Source of the DNA: a bacterium
GTDB taxonomy: Bacteria; Patescibacteriota; Saccharimonadia; Saccharimonadales; Saccharimonadaceae
Assembly (NCBI GenBank): GCA_021778755.1
Contig: JAJYBZ010000003.1
Coordinates: forward strand, 1-45,386
Length of the DNA: 45,386 nt
Direction of reading: 5' to 3'
Under the pieces are notes generated by a model that was not told where the DNA came from, made no database searches, and saw nothing but the letters and a program-made list of their open reading frames with translations. A program made the position numbers and the translations under genes. Shown piece by piece: positions 7,364-14,679 of the stretch. Numbering within the stretch: position 1 is the first letter of the stretch; each line of letters begins with the position of its first letter.

Positions 7364-7636
7364 ATGTCACACGTTAAAGCAGGTGGTTCATCCAAGAACA
7401 TCCACAATAACGCCGGTCAACGACTTGGTGTTAAGCGTTTCGGCGGCCAGACTGTTCGTGCTGGCGAAGTCCTAGTACGCCAGACCGGCTCTACTAAATT
7501 AGCTGGTCCAGGCACATTCATTAGCCGCGATTTCACAATCCACGCTGCTATCGATGGTGTTATTGGTTTCAGTAAAGTTCGCAAAAGCCGCTTCACCGGC
7601 AAAACCGCCCCTCGCACCCAAGTCCACGTTATCTAA
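7364..7636 (+). CDS. rpmA: 50S ribosomal protein L27 (bL27)
   Basis: L27 sits near the peptidyl-transferase centre of the large subunit. The 90-residue protein has the family signature GGSSKN near the N-terminus, then AGQRLGVKRFGGQ, VRAGEVLVRQTGS and the GTFISRDFTIHA stretch. The start is fixed by AAGGAG 7 nt upstream and by the promoter at 7298-7326. It is not beside rplU (40921-41229), its usual partner, so the common rplU-rpmA pair is split here. A symmetric terminator follows at 7651-7679 and serves the convergent gene as well. Confidence 0.95.
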   Translation: MSHVKAGGSSKNIHNNAGQRLGVKRFGGQTVRAGEVLVRQTGSTKLAGPGTFISRDFTIHAAIDGVIGFSKVRKSRFTGKTAPRTQVHVI

Positions 7637-7650
7637 AACGGACACACATT

Positions 7651-7679
7651 AAAATAACCTCCATCACGGAGGTTATTTT
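7651..7679. terminator. bidirectional intrinsic terminator
   Basis: A 12-bp perfect stem, AAAATAACCTCC (7651-7662) with GGAGGTTATTTT (7668-7679) around ATCAC, gives a U-rich 3' end in both directions. It lies between the convergent rpmA and the unknown gene ending at 7697. Confidence 0.85.
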
Positions 7680-7696
7680 AGTCGGATTATAATTAA

Positions 7697-8383
7697 CTAT
7701 TTATTAAGTCTTGCATAAGTCTGGGCATAGCTCGATGCAATCGCCCGTGCTGCGTCTGATAATTCACGCTGATGCTGACCCGCTATCTGTCCCCATCTAA
7801 TCGAGCCCTCGCCGTCACCGCTCTTTTGCGCATACCTCTTGGTGTCGAGTGCTTGAGCATAAAATTCCAGGTGCGTAATGTCATCTGCGCTCAGGCCCTT
7901 GGTTAATTCACCTAGCGGATCTTGTATTGCGACCTCAGAATTACTGAAATCCCGCTCTCGAACAGCTACAGGTTCAACCACTGCAGGATTATTAGGTCCG
8001 ACTACGCTAAACGCACGGTCTGCCATTGCGGCCCGAGCCGCCTCTTTGGGGTTATAGCCAAGGTCGCGCTCAATTTGTTCGTCTAACTTATCTTGCAACG
8101 AGCGAAGTTCAGATGTCTTAACTGTCTTTTCCAGACCCTTCTCCAGATTCACGACAACAGTCAGCGCTGGGTTAGTAGACTCGACAGTCCATCCTATGTG
8201 ATCTGTACCGCCATTCGAACGCGGGACAGAGACCGCCTCACCTACCGCAAAAGGTTCTACGCCTGCTTTGCCAGCCTCAGGAGTATCAGGCAACTCTTCT
8301 CGACTGGGCGCGAGATTATTCCAATCAGGCATTTCAATTAACTTAAGTTCTGGTGCTCGTGGCTCTGGGTTTTCGATTGACAT
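7697..8383 (-). CDS. uncharacterised acidic soluble protein
   Basis: A 228-residue protein with no signal peptide, membrane segment or catalytic motif that I recognise. The N-terminal third is Pro/Glu-rich and probably disordered; residues about 45-90 (VGEAVSVPRSNGGTDHIGWTV) could be a small beta domain, with a helical C-terminal half. A longer frame starts at 8401, but AAGGA lies just ahead of the internal ATG at 8383, which I prefer. Its promoter (TTGCTT, 17 bp, TATAGT) is almost identical to that of the next small gene upstream and overlaps that gene's terminator. Function unknown; probably lineage-specific. Confidence 0.7.
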   Translation of the reverse strand: MSIENPEPRAPELKLIEMPDWNNLAPSREELPDTPEAGKAGVEPFAVGEAVSVPRSNGGTDHIGWTVESTNPALTVVVNLEKGLEKTVKTSELRSLQDKLDEQIERDLGYNPKEAARAAMADRAFSVVGPNNPAVVEPVAVRERDFSNSEVAIQDPLGELTKGLSADDITHLEFYAQALDTKRYAQKSGDGEGSIRWGQIAGQHQRELSDAARAIASSYAQTYARLNK

Positions 8384-8425
8384 CTTTGTATTCCTTATCA
8401 TTGTTTGTTTTAACTAATTTACTCC

Positions 8426-8476
8426 ACTATAGCATAAGCTTGATAAAAAAGCAACCCCCTGTTGCCAGAGGGTTGC
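8426..8476 (-). promoter_or_regulatory. fused terminator and promoter
   Basis: On the minus strand the stem GCAACCC (8476-8470) with GGGTTGC (8457-8451) and the following T-run (8450-8445) terminate the small gene 8495-8704. The last stem bases plus first Ts also form the -35 box TTGCTT (8454-8449). It is spaced 17 bp from TATAGT (8431-8426), which drives the gene ending at 7697. Confidence 0.75.
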
Positions 8477-8494
8477 TATGTTTAGTTGATGCTT

Positions 8495-8704
8495 TTATTG
8501 TTCGGCGCTAGGTTTAGCGATCTTTGCAGCTCGTACGGCGAGGGCCGAGACTTGCTCAAGTTGCTCGGTTCGGCGTCGCTGCAATTCATGTGCAATCGCA
8601 ACCCGGTTGGGATCGACAACCTGCTCGGGTACATAAGGTTTTTCGTCTTTGTCGAGACCGGGTACTTCAGTAATCATGTCGAGACCTGTTGGTTTGGTGT
8701 CCAT
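8495..8704 (-). CDS. small uncharacterised protein (69 aa)
   Basis: A charged soluble peptide, MDTKPTGLDMITEVPGLDKD..., whose second half is a predicted helix (ELQRRRTEQLEQVSALAVRA). No domain is recognised. That it is a real gene is supported by AAAGGA about 9 nt before the ATG, a promoter with TTGCTT-17-TATAAT at 8775-8747, and its own terminator at 8476-8445. It shares promoter sequence with the neighbouring gene at 7697-8383, so the two are likely controlled alike. Function unknown. Confidence 0.65.
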   Translation of the reverse strand: MDTKPTGLDMITEVPGLDKDEKPYVPEQVVDPNRVAIAHELQRRRTEQLEQVSALAVRAAKIAKPSAEQ

Positions 8705-8746
8705 TGTTTGTTTTCCTTTGTTTTTGTTATTTATTAACTATATTTC

Positions 8747-8796
8747 ATTATAACATAAGCGTCATAAAAAAGCAAGGCCACAGTGTTGCGACCTTG
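8747..8796 (-). promoter_or_regulatory. fused terminator and promoter
   Basis: The minus-strand stem CAAGG (8796-8792) with CCTTG (8777-8773), followed by six Ts, ends the response-regulator transcript. The same bases supply the -35 box TTGCTT (8775-8770), 17 bp from TATAAT (8752-8747). The arrangement and spacer (both contain GCTTATG) copy the module at 8426-8476. Confidence 0.75.
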
Positions 8797-8810
8797 TTAC
8801 ATTCTATCTT

Positions 8811-9209
8811 CTAATCCTGTGGTTGCTGCTCGAGCATGCCCAAATGGAACTTGACGCGTTCTACGACGTCACCAATGACAACCTGGGACTTCACTAGGTA
8901 ATCATCAACACCGAGTGCTTCGGCGCGCTCTTTGTCCTTGGGCTGGCTGAGGGCAGTTAGCATAATAATGCGAATATCAGCTGTCTCTGGTGTGTTACGG
9001 AGTATATCTAAGACATCAAAGCCACTAATCTTTGGCATCATCGCATCGAGTAGAATTAAATCTGGTTTGTAATCAACCGCGGCCGACAGAGCATCTTCGC
9101 CGTTATTAACTTCGTGAACGTCAAAACCTTCCAGCTCCATACGTGATCTATAGACTGACGACAGGGCAACATCATCTTCGACAAGCAAAAGTTTTTTCTT
9201 TGTATCCAT
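8811..9209 (-). CDS. single-domain response regulator (REC)
   Basis: A receiver-only protein of about 132 residues. Numbered from the ATG at 9209, the pocket is E11-D12-D13, phospho-acceptor D55 (ILLDAMMPKISGFDV), T85 and K107 (YLVKSQ). The canonical MMPKISGFDV segment makes it closer to standard response regulators than the one at 1653-2021. An ATG at 9221 is also possible, but TATGAT at 9222-9217 lies 7 nt before the ATG at 9209 and fits a leaderless start. No histidine kinase is adjacent. It follows the S41 protease gene and may belong functionally to the envelope cluster; that is inference. Confidence 0.88.
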   Translation of the reverse strand: MDTKKKLLLVEDDVALSSVYRSRMELEGFDVHEVNNGEDALSAAVDYKPDLILLDAMMPKISGFDVLDILRNTPETADIRIIMLTALSQPKDKERAEALGVDDYLVKSQVVIGDVVERVKFHLGMLEQQPQD

Positions 9210-9252
9210 ATTACTAATCATAGTACTACATTCACAGGCACAAGCACAAGCT

Positions 9253-10485
9253 CTATAACCCGAGCGTCTTCACTGCAGCGTCAAACTGCGGGTCATTGCC
9301 GGCATTAACGTCCTGGGTCGTGATTGGGACAACCACGTCTGGAACAATACCCTCTTGATTAATGTTCTTGCCGTTCGGTGTATACCAGCGCGCTACGGTG
9401 ACCTTTAGTTGTGCGCCTTGCGGCAAATCGATTAGCTTCTGAACGCTACCCTTACCAAAGGTCTTTTCACCAACCAATTTAGCAACTTTGTAATCCTGCA
9501 GAGCGCCCGAGACAATTTCGCTGGCACTGGCACTGCCACCGTCGACCAAGACAACTGTCGGAATACCAGCCAGGACTGGATCAGTGCCAGATTTGAGCTC
9601 GTTGACGACCTTGCCGTCTGTCCGTTCGCTCACGACCACTTTATCATTCAGCCATAGGCTAGCAACGCTCTGGGCGGCGTCTACATAGCCACCGCCGTTA
9701 CCGCGAAGATCTAGAATGACACCTTTAACGTTGTTGGCTTTGAAACTGAGCGCCGCGGTATGCGCCAAGCCAGCCGTTTCGCTGTCAAAGCGACTGATCG
9801 TCAGGATACCAATACCGTTCTTGATAGATGATTCAACGCTCGGGTTAATAATCGTATCTCGTGTCACAGTATAATCTTTGACGTCACTGCCGCGCTGAAT
9901 CGACAATTTGACGGTCGTACCGACATCACCGCGTATTTTGGCGACAACCTGATCAACCGTCCAACCGGTCGTTGGCTGATCGTTCACCTTGAGGATAATA
10001 TCGCCCGCCAGCAAACCAGCTTTTTCGGCCGGATTCGACTTCAGTACCCGAATGATTGTTGCCTGATTATTACGAATACCGATCTCGGCACCGATGCCAC
10101 CACCAATATTACCTGTTAAGTCATCTGAAAAAGTCGTCGACTCAGATGAAGTCATGTACAGTGTATAGGTATCGCCGGCTGCTGCCACTAGCCCCTTGTT
10201 AGCGCCATCGATCAGTGCCTTATCTGATAAGGTGCCATCGTAATTAGCTTTTAGCGCGCGGTAGGTAGCCTCGACCGAACTAAGGTCGACATTGCCGGCA
10301 TAAACTTTTTGACCAAAGACGGGGCCAATGAGGCCCATAATTTGATTACTGTTAGTACCGGCAATAAAGCCAATAGCGGCTGTTGCGGCAATAATCAGAA
10401 ACAAAATGTTAGATGATAACGGTTTGATGCTTACTTTTTTCGGAGCGCGCAAATGCGCACGAGCTGAATGTGGCTTATCGGTCAT
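9253..10485 (-). CDS. C-terminal processing peptidase (S41 family)
   Basis: A 410-residue envelope protease: membrane anchor at about 26-44, a PDZ domain at about 125-210, and an S41 catalytic domain. The Ser-Lys dyad is visible as S320 in DGGSASASE and K345 in KTFGKGSVQ, 25 residues apart as in Tsp. LRGNGGGYVDAA (260-271) is the conserved substrate loop. Such proteases trim or degrade peptidoglycan hydrolases and other exported proteins. It sits directly downstream of the PcsB-like CHAP protein and FtsEX, which makes wall-hydrolase processing a reasonable inference. GGGGAG just before the ATG is the ribosome-binding site. Confidence 0.93.
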   Translation of the reverse strand: MTDKPHSARAHLRAPKKVSIKPLSSNILFLIIAATAAIGFIAGTNSNQIMGLIGPVFGQKVYAGNVDLSSVEATYRALKANYDGTLSDKALIDGANKGLVAAAGDTYTLYMTSSESTTFSDDLTGNIGGGIGAEIGIRNNQATIIRVLKSNPAEKAGLLAGDIILKVNDQPTTGWTVDQVVAKIRGDVGTTVKLSIQRGSDVKDYTVTRDTIINPSVESSIKNGIGILTISRFDSETAGLAHTAALSFKANNVKGVILDLRGNGGGYVDAAQSVASLWLNDKVVVSERTDGKVVNELKSGTDPVLAGIPTVVLVDGGSASASEIVSGALQDYKVAKLVGEKTFGKGSVQKLIDLPQGAQLKVTVARWYTPNGKNINQEGIVPDVVVPITTQDVNAGNDPQFDAAVKTLGL

Positions 10486-10520
10486 TATTCTCCCCTATGA
10501 GACGGTTTTTACTTTATATA

Positions 10521-10552
10521 AGTATAGCGCACTCGGGTATGTGTGCGCTATA
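10521..10552 (-). promoter_or_regulatory. inverted repeat overlapping a -10 box upstream of the S41 protease gene
   Basis: TATAGCGCAC (10523-10532) and GTGCGCTATA (10543-10552) form perfect 10-bp arms around a 10-nt loop. On the minus strand the second arm runs into TATACT (10526-10521), a candidate -10 for the S41 gene. There is no T-run after the hairpin, so an operator or attenuating hairpin is as likely as a terminator for the CHAP gene. Confidence 0.5.
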
Positions 10553-10573
10553 GAAGTTATGGTTTTAATAAGA

Positions 10574-11815
10574 TTACGCTGGTGGGAATCGTAGAAATAC
10601 GACACCTGTAGACTTAATGTCCATCGTACTATATTGACCGGTACCATAGAAATTGAATTGACTGACATGAATCCAACCATTACTATCTGCAGATGATTCA
10701 ACGACCATAGCGTGACCGATAGGCGCAAAGTTATCGGTAGTTTTGGGCAAAATCACAGCGTCCCCTGGCTGTGGATCATAAACTCTGACTGCACCACTAT
10801 ATGCTGGTGCGCTTGACGGCCATTGGTAGGCCATACCTTGACCACTAAAGCCTCCTACGTATCTATTAAATCTGTATTGCAAAGCCCAAGCAACATAACT
10901 CACGCACTCCCTATTGAATAAGGCCCATTGGTCATGAGAGTACGGCGCGTTATAGTCAAGGGCATAATTACAACCCCAACCGCCAACTCCACCTTCACCG
11001 ACGGCAGGATAGCCACCGCTACAACCTTGGTTGCCGCTCCAGTGAGCATACTGGAAACTGCCGTTAACACCCGAGCTACCACCCCCGCTACTAAGCAAGC
11101 TTTGATAATATGCACGCTGAGCAGCTGCGGCATCGGCAACCTTTTGCTGAGCACTAGCAGCAATCTGCTGATAAGCAGCCTCTTGACCCTGTGTCTGCGT
11201 CAATAAATTCTGCTGCTCCGCCTGTTGCGCGGCGAGTTGCGCTTTTTGTGCGCCTTGTTGATCGAGCACTTTCTGAGTGTCGGCTTTCTGCGTAGTAAGC
11301 TGTGTCTTTAAGTCTTGAATCTTAGCAATCGTACTAGTTAACTGATCGCGGACTGAATTGCGATATTCCTGTTTATCTAGGTAGTCACTAATATTCTTGC
11401 TGCTAGCAAGCATTTCTAGTGGCGAAATCTTGGCATCAACGTATAGATTTGCAATAGTTTCACCGAGCGCATCTTGGTTGTCCTTGATCTGCTTTTCAGT
11501 ATCGGCAATTTGAGCAACTAATTGGTTATACTTTGCCTGACTAAGGTCAATTTCACCCTGTATGGCAGTAACCTGCACCTGGATTTGCGCGACGGCTGTC
11601 TGTAGAGTTTGAGCTTGCGTGGCCATCTGTGCCGCTTGAGCTTGAGCTTTTTGAATATCTTGCTGCAACGCACTAATCTGATCATCATATTTGTCAGCAA
11701 AAACCGACTGAGTGACCTGTAGTGGTACCGCAATGGCAATTATTAGCGCTATTATCACCAGAGCTGACTTGGTCACAAGATTTACCGAAGCTGGTGTGGC
11801 GGTACGCAGTTTCAT
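10574..11815 (-). CDS. secreted coiled-coil CHAP-domain peptidoglycan hydrolase (PcsB-like)
   Basis: A 413-residue exported protein. A signal peptide ends at SVFA|DKYDD (about residue 40). A long Gln/Ala-rich coiled coil (about 42-235) is followed by a Gly/Ser linker and a CHAP domain (about 255-413). The catalytic Cys is C304 in RECVSYVAWAL and the His is H368 in PIGHAMVVES; QPGDAVIL is the usual intervening motif. The architecture matches PcsB, which FtsEX activates through the coiled coil during division. The gene lies 55 bp downstream of ftsEX. Its own promoter (TTGACA-18-TAAAAT at 11855-11826) leaves a 10-nt gap to the ATG. Two extra Cys at about 265 and 282 could form a disulfide. Confidence 0.9.
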   Translation of the reverse strand: MKLRTATPASVNLVTKSALVIIALIIAIAVPLQVTQSVFADKYDDQISALQQDIQKAQAQAAQMATQAQTLQTAVAQIQVQVTAIQGEIDLSQAKYNQLVAQIADTEKQIKDNQDALGETIANLYVDAKISPLEMLASSKNISDYLDKQEYRNSVRDQLTSTIAKIQDLKTQLTTQKADTQKVLDQQGAQKAQLAAQQAEQQNLLTQTQGQEAAYQQIAASAQQKVADAAAAQRAYYQSLLSSGGGSSGVNGSFQYAHWSGNQGCSGGYPAVGEGGVGGWGCNYALDYNAPYSHDQWALFNRECVSYVAWALQYRFNRYVGGFSGQGMAYQWPSSAPAYSGAVRVYDPQPGDAVILPKTTDNFAPIGHAMVVESSADSNGWIHVSQFNFYGTGQYSTMDIKSTGVVFLRFPPA

Positions 11816-11825
11816 AGTAACCCCA

Positions 11826-11855
11826 ATTTTAGCATAAGCAACATAGTTTTGTCAA
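11826..11855 (-). promoter_or_regulatory. promoter of the PcsB-like gene
   Basis: TTGACA (11855-11850), an 18-bp spacer ending in TTATGC, and TAAAAT (11831-11826). The gap to the ATG is 10 nt with no Shine-Dalgarno, which suggests a leader of about 4 nt. Confidence 0.7.
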
Positions 11856-11870
11856 ACTTCATCATATCTG

Positions 11871-12851
11871 TTAAAGCTTCAAATATCGCCTGGTGGCTAG
11901 TAGCGACGAAATTACACCAATCAAGGCACCAATTACGATCATTCCTAGCAATATAAAAGCAACGTAGAGCGTCATAAAGTCGATCATCGGCTGAACGGCA
12001 ATTTGATAGCTCTCCAGCGTCGATGCCGAAGAATAAAGTAAACCATAACCGATACCCGTTGCGATAATCGCTGCAATAAAGCCGTAAACAATCGCCTCAA
12101 CGACGAATGGGCCACGTATAAACGACTGGTCGGCACCAATTAGCTTCATCATCTGAATCTCTTCCTTGCGATTAAAGATTGCCATGCGGATGGTGTTAAA
12201 GATTATCAACGATGAAACGGCGATGAATACTAGACTAGCGATAATACCAACTTCCTGGGCAAAGTTAATAGCGTGACCGATCGTGGCAATACTGGCCTTG
12301 CGCTCCCCTGCAAACGATGGCTGACGGGATGGGTCGATGTATTGCTTTAATAACTTATCGGTATTTACAAAGTTACTCAGTTGCGACGTATCGTCGATAT
12401 TGGTTACGGTAATATGCAGAATCCCAGGGTTCATATTAGTTGCTTCGTTGAGAGCAGCTAGGTATTTGACATCGTTCTTGTTCTCCTCGGCAATAATCGT
12501 CCTAGCCTCAGCCGCGCTCACATAGGAAACCGAACGAACGGTCGATAGTTTAAGTAGCTCATCCTTAATAGCGTTCGCTTGGTCGTCAGGCGTGTCGGTC
12601 TTGAGATAAATCGACATATCAACCTTGTCGCGCAGTTCACCAACAGTATCAACCAAAACCGCGCGTGAAGCTACGGCGATAAAAATAATCAGTAGTGTAA
12701 TCGTCATAACGGCCGTCGCGGCAATTGTCAGCCAAGCGTTACGCGAAAAGTTATTAACCCCGTAGCGACACATACGAACAAAGGTAATCCATTTGCGACG
12801 ACCTTGTTTTTGCTTGGCAAAGGCTTTGGAATCTAACTTGCGCTTGCTCAC
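11871..12851 (-). CDS. ftsX: cell-division ABC permease FtsX
   Basis: FtsX is the membrane half of the FtsEX complex, which uses ATP hydrolysis to switch on septal peptidoglycan hydrolases. The 326-residue protein has a basic cytoplasmic N-terminus, a first membrane segment (about 42-64, ending near AVASRAVLVD), an extracellular domain of about 110-120 residues, and three C-terminal segments beginning around GIIASLVFIAVSSLIIF. The FNRKEEIQMMKLIGA stretch is the conserved FtsX motif after the second segment. The ATG overlaps the ftsE stop by 4 bp (ATGA). The PcsB-like gene just downstream is its probable target. Confidence 0.94.
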   Translation of the reverse strand: MSKRKLDSKAFAKQKQGRRKWITFVRMCRYGVNNFSRNAWLTIAATAVMTITLLIIFIAVASRAVLVDTVGELRDKVDMSIYLKTDTPDDQANAIKDELLKLSTVRSVSYVSAAEARTIIAEENKNDVKYLAALNEATNMNPGILHITVTNIDDTSQLSNFVNTDKLLKQYIDPSRQPSFAGERKASIATIGHAINFAQEVGIIASLVFIAVSSLIIFNTIRMAIFNRKEEIQMMKLIGADQSFIRGPFVVEAIVYGFIAAIIATGIGYGLLYSSASTLESYQIAVQPMIDFMTLYVAFILLGMIVIGALIGVISSLLATRRYLKL

Positions 12852-13531
12852 TGACGGTAACTCCCCTGCGCCTGATCACCAGTAATCTTGCCGTGGTCAA
12901 TCGTGATGACACGGCGCTTTAATTTGTTCACAATATCAACGTTGTGGGTCGTCAACAAGACCGTCGTACCGTATTTATTAATCTTTTCCAGTAGTCGTAC
13001 GATATCCCAGCTGTGCTTGGGGTCCAGGTTACCAGTCGGTTCATCGGCAATCAGAATCTTGGGCTGACGTACAACCGCACGAGCAATCGCCACACGCTGA
13101 CGCTCACCACCCGATAACTGATGTGGAAATTGTTTTTCTTTGCCAGTTAGTCCGACCAGCTCAATAACCTTTGGTACGGTGTTCTTGATTTCGCGTCCAG
13201 TCATGCCGGCAATTTCTAGTGCAAAAGCGACGTTCTCATAGACGGTTCGCTGTGGTAATAATTTAAAATCCTGAAAAACTACGCCAATCTTGCGGCGTAA
13301 CATTGGAATATGGCTGTCCTTGAGTGTATCGTAGTCAATTCCACCAACGACAATCTTGCCGCTGGTTGGCTTTTCTTCACGAGTCAATAACTTTAATAAT
13401 GTCGATTTACCAGCACCGCTCGTTCCAACCAAAATCACAAACTCACGTGGTTCGATAAATAAACTCATGCGATTTATGGCCGGCTCTAAGTCCTTGCCGT
13501 ATGTTTTTGTTACCCTATCTAAAAGTATCAT
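12848..13531 (-). CDS. ftsE: cell-division ABC ATPase FtsE
   Basis: Cytoplasmic ATPase of FtsEX. Of the expected motifs I see Walker A (GTSGAGKSTLLKLL), the Q-loop VVFQDFKLLP, signature LSGGERQRVAIARA, Walker B ILIADEPTGNLDP and the H-loop LTTHN. At 227 residues it is normal length. TATAAT at 13547-13542, preceded by TTATGC, lies 10 nt from the ATG, so the leader would be very short, although AAAGGA touches the ATG. Translation is coupled to ftsX through a 4-bp overlap. Confidence 0.95.
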   Translation of the reverse strand: MILLDRVTKTYGKDLEPAINRMSLFIEPREFVILVGTSGAGKSTLLKLLTREEKPTSGKIVVGGIDYDTLKDSHIPMLRRKIGVVFQDFKLLPQRTVYENVAFALEIAGMTGREIKNTVPKVIELVGLTGKEKQFPHQLSGGERQRVAIARAVVRQPKILIADEPTGNLDPKHSWDIVRLLEKINKYGTTVLLTTHNVDIVNKLKRRVITIDHGKITGDQAQGSYRQ

Positions 13532-13576
13532 TCCTTTGTCAATTATAGCATAAGAGCCATGTATAAAACGATGTAA

Positions 13577-14659
13577 TTAGGTAGTTTGCGAGTGATCCAG
13601 ATAGGCCTCTATAAATCCGTCCAACTTGCCGTCTAATACGCCCTGCGCGTCGCGATCCTCGTGTTTAGTGCGCGTATCTTTGACCATGGTATAAGGATGC
13701 AAGACGTAGTTACGTATCTGACTACCCCAATTAGCCGACTCCCCAGCCTGTAGGTCGGCGACGCTCGCAGCGTGTTGCTCTAACTGCAGCTGCGCCAACT
13801 TACCACGCAATATTTTCATGGCCGTTTCGCGGTTTTGCAGTTGTGAACGCTCGTTCTGAATAGCGATGACAATGCCCGTTGGAAGGTGCGTTACTCTAAC
13901 AGCGCTATCGGTCGTGTTAACCGATTGGCCACCGTGCCCGCCAGCCCGATAGACATCAATCCTTAAGTCCTTGTCATCAATTTGCACCTCATCGGGTGTC
14001 TCGATTTGCGGCAGCACCTCAACCAATGCGAAACTTGTCTGACGCAGGTTATCACTATTAAATGGACTGAGACGGACTAGACGATGAACCCCGTGCTCGC
14101 TTTTTAATTTGCCATAGGCATAAGCACCAGTAATATCGATCACGCTCGACTTAATGCCAGCCTCTTCACCAGTTGAACGCTCTACGATTGACGCCTGCAT
14201 GCCTGACTTTTCAGCCCATCGTAAATACATGCGCTCCAGCATTTCGGTCCAGTCCTGTGCGTCAGTCCCACCCACACCGGCACTTAACCGCAAAATCACG
14301 TTGTGATCATCGTACTCACTGTTAAAGAGTAGTTCTTTGCGACGAACATCATATTCTCGTTCAAGCGCACTAACTTGCCCCTCGAATTCCGCCAACATAC
14401 TATCGTCACCCATTTGCATCAATTCAACCATGTCTTTGACCTGAGCACGCAGCGTCAACCAAGGTTCTACTATATTGGCTAGAGCAGCTAAATGCTTGCT
14501 CTTGTCCTGAGCAATTATCGGATTATTCCATATCTCTGACGCCGACAGTTCAGTTTCTAACTCGGCAATAAAGTTTTGTTTTTCTTCGATTCCTAGTCGA
14601 ACAAATGCCGCATCGATTTGCGACGATAGATTAGTAATCCGCTTGAGTAATGGTTGCAT
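13577..14659 (-). CDS. prfB: peptide chain release factor 2
   Basis: RF2 ends translation at UGA and UAA. The recognition tripeptide SPF (198-200, in VRLSPFNSDN) and the catalytic GGQ (243-245, in [11 protein letters not shown]) are both present in a 360-residue protein. The gene is read without interruption: the autoregulatory +1 frameshift known at about codon 26 in many prfB genes is missing, so this form of feedback control is absent. TACAAT at 14672-14667 is 7 nt before the ATG, with no Shine-Dalgarno, so a leaderless mRNA is predicted. An RF2 gene together with TGA stops argues against UGA recoding. Confidence 0.95.
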   Translation of the reverse strand: MQPLLKRITNLSSQIDAAFVRLGIEEKQNFIAELETELSASEIWNNPIIAQDKSKHLAALANIVEPWLTLRAQVKDMVELMQMGDDSMLAEFEGQVSALEREYDVRRKELLFNSEYDDHNVILRLSAGVGGTDAQDWTEMLERMYLRWAEKSGMQASIVERSTGEEAGIKSSVIDITGAYAYGKLKSEHGVHRLVRLSPFNSDNLRQTSFALVEVLPQIETPDEVQIDDKDLRIDVYRAGGHGGQSVNTTDSAVRVTHLPTGIVIAIQNERSQLQNRETAMKILRGKLAQLQLEQHAASVADLQAGESANWGSQIRNYVLHPYTMVKDTRTKHEDRDAQGVLDGKLDGFIEAYLDHSQTT

Positions 14660-14679
14660 TAGACCTATTGTAACTGATA

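Noticed and set aside
13577-14659. Programmed frameshift in prfB
   Set aside because: The frame is open throughout and the TGA-containing shift site found in other prfB genes is absent.
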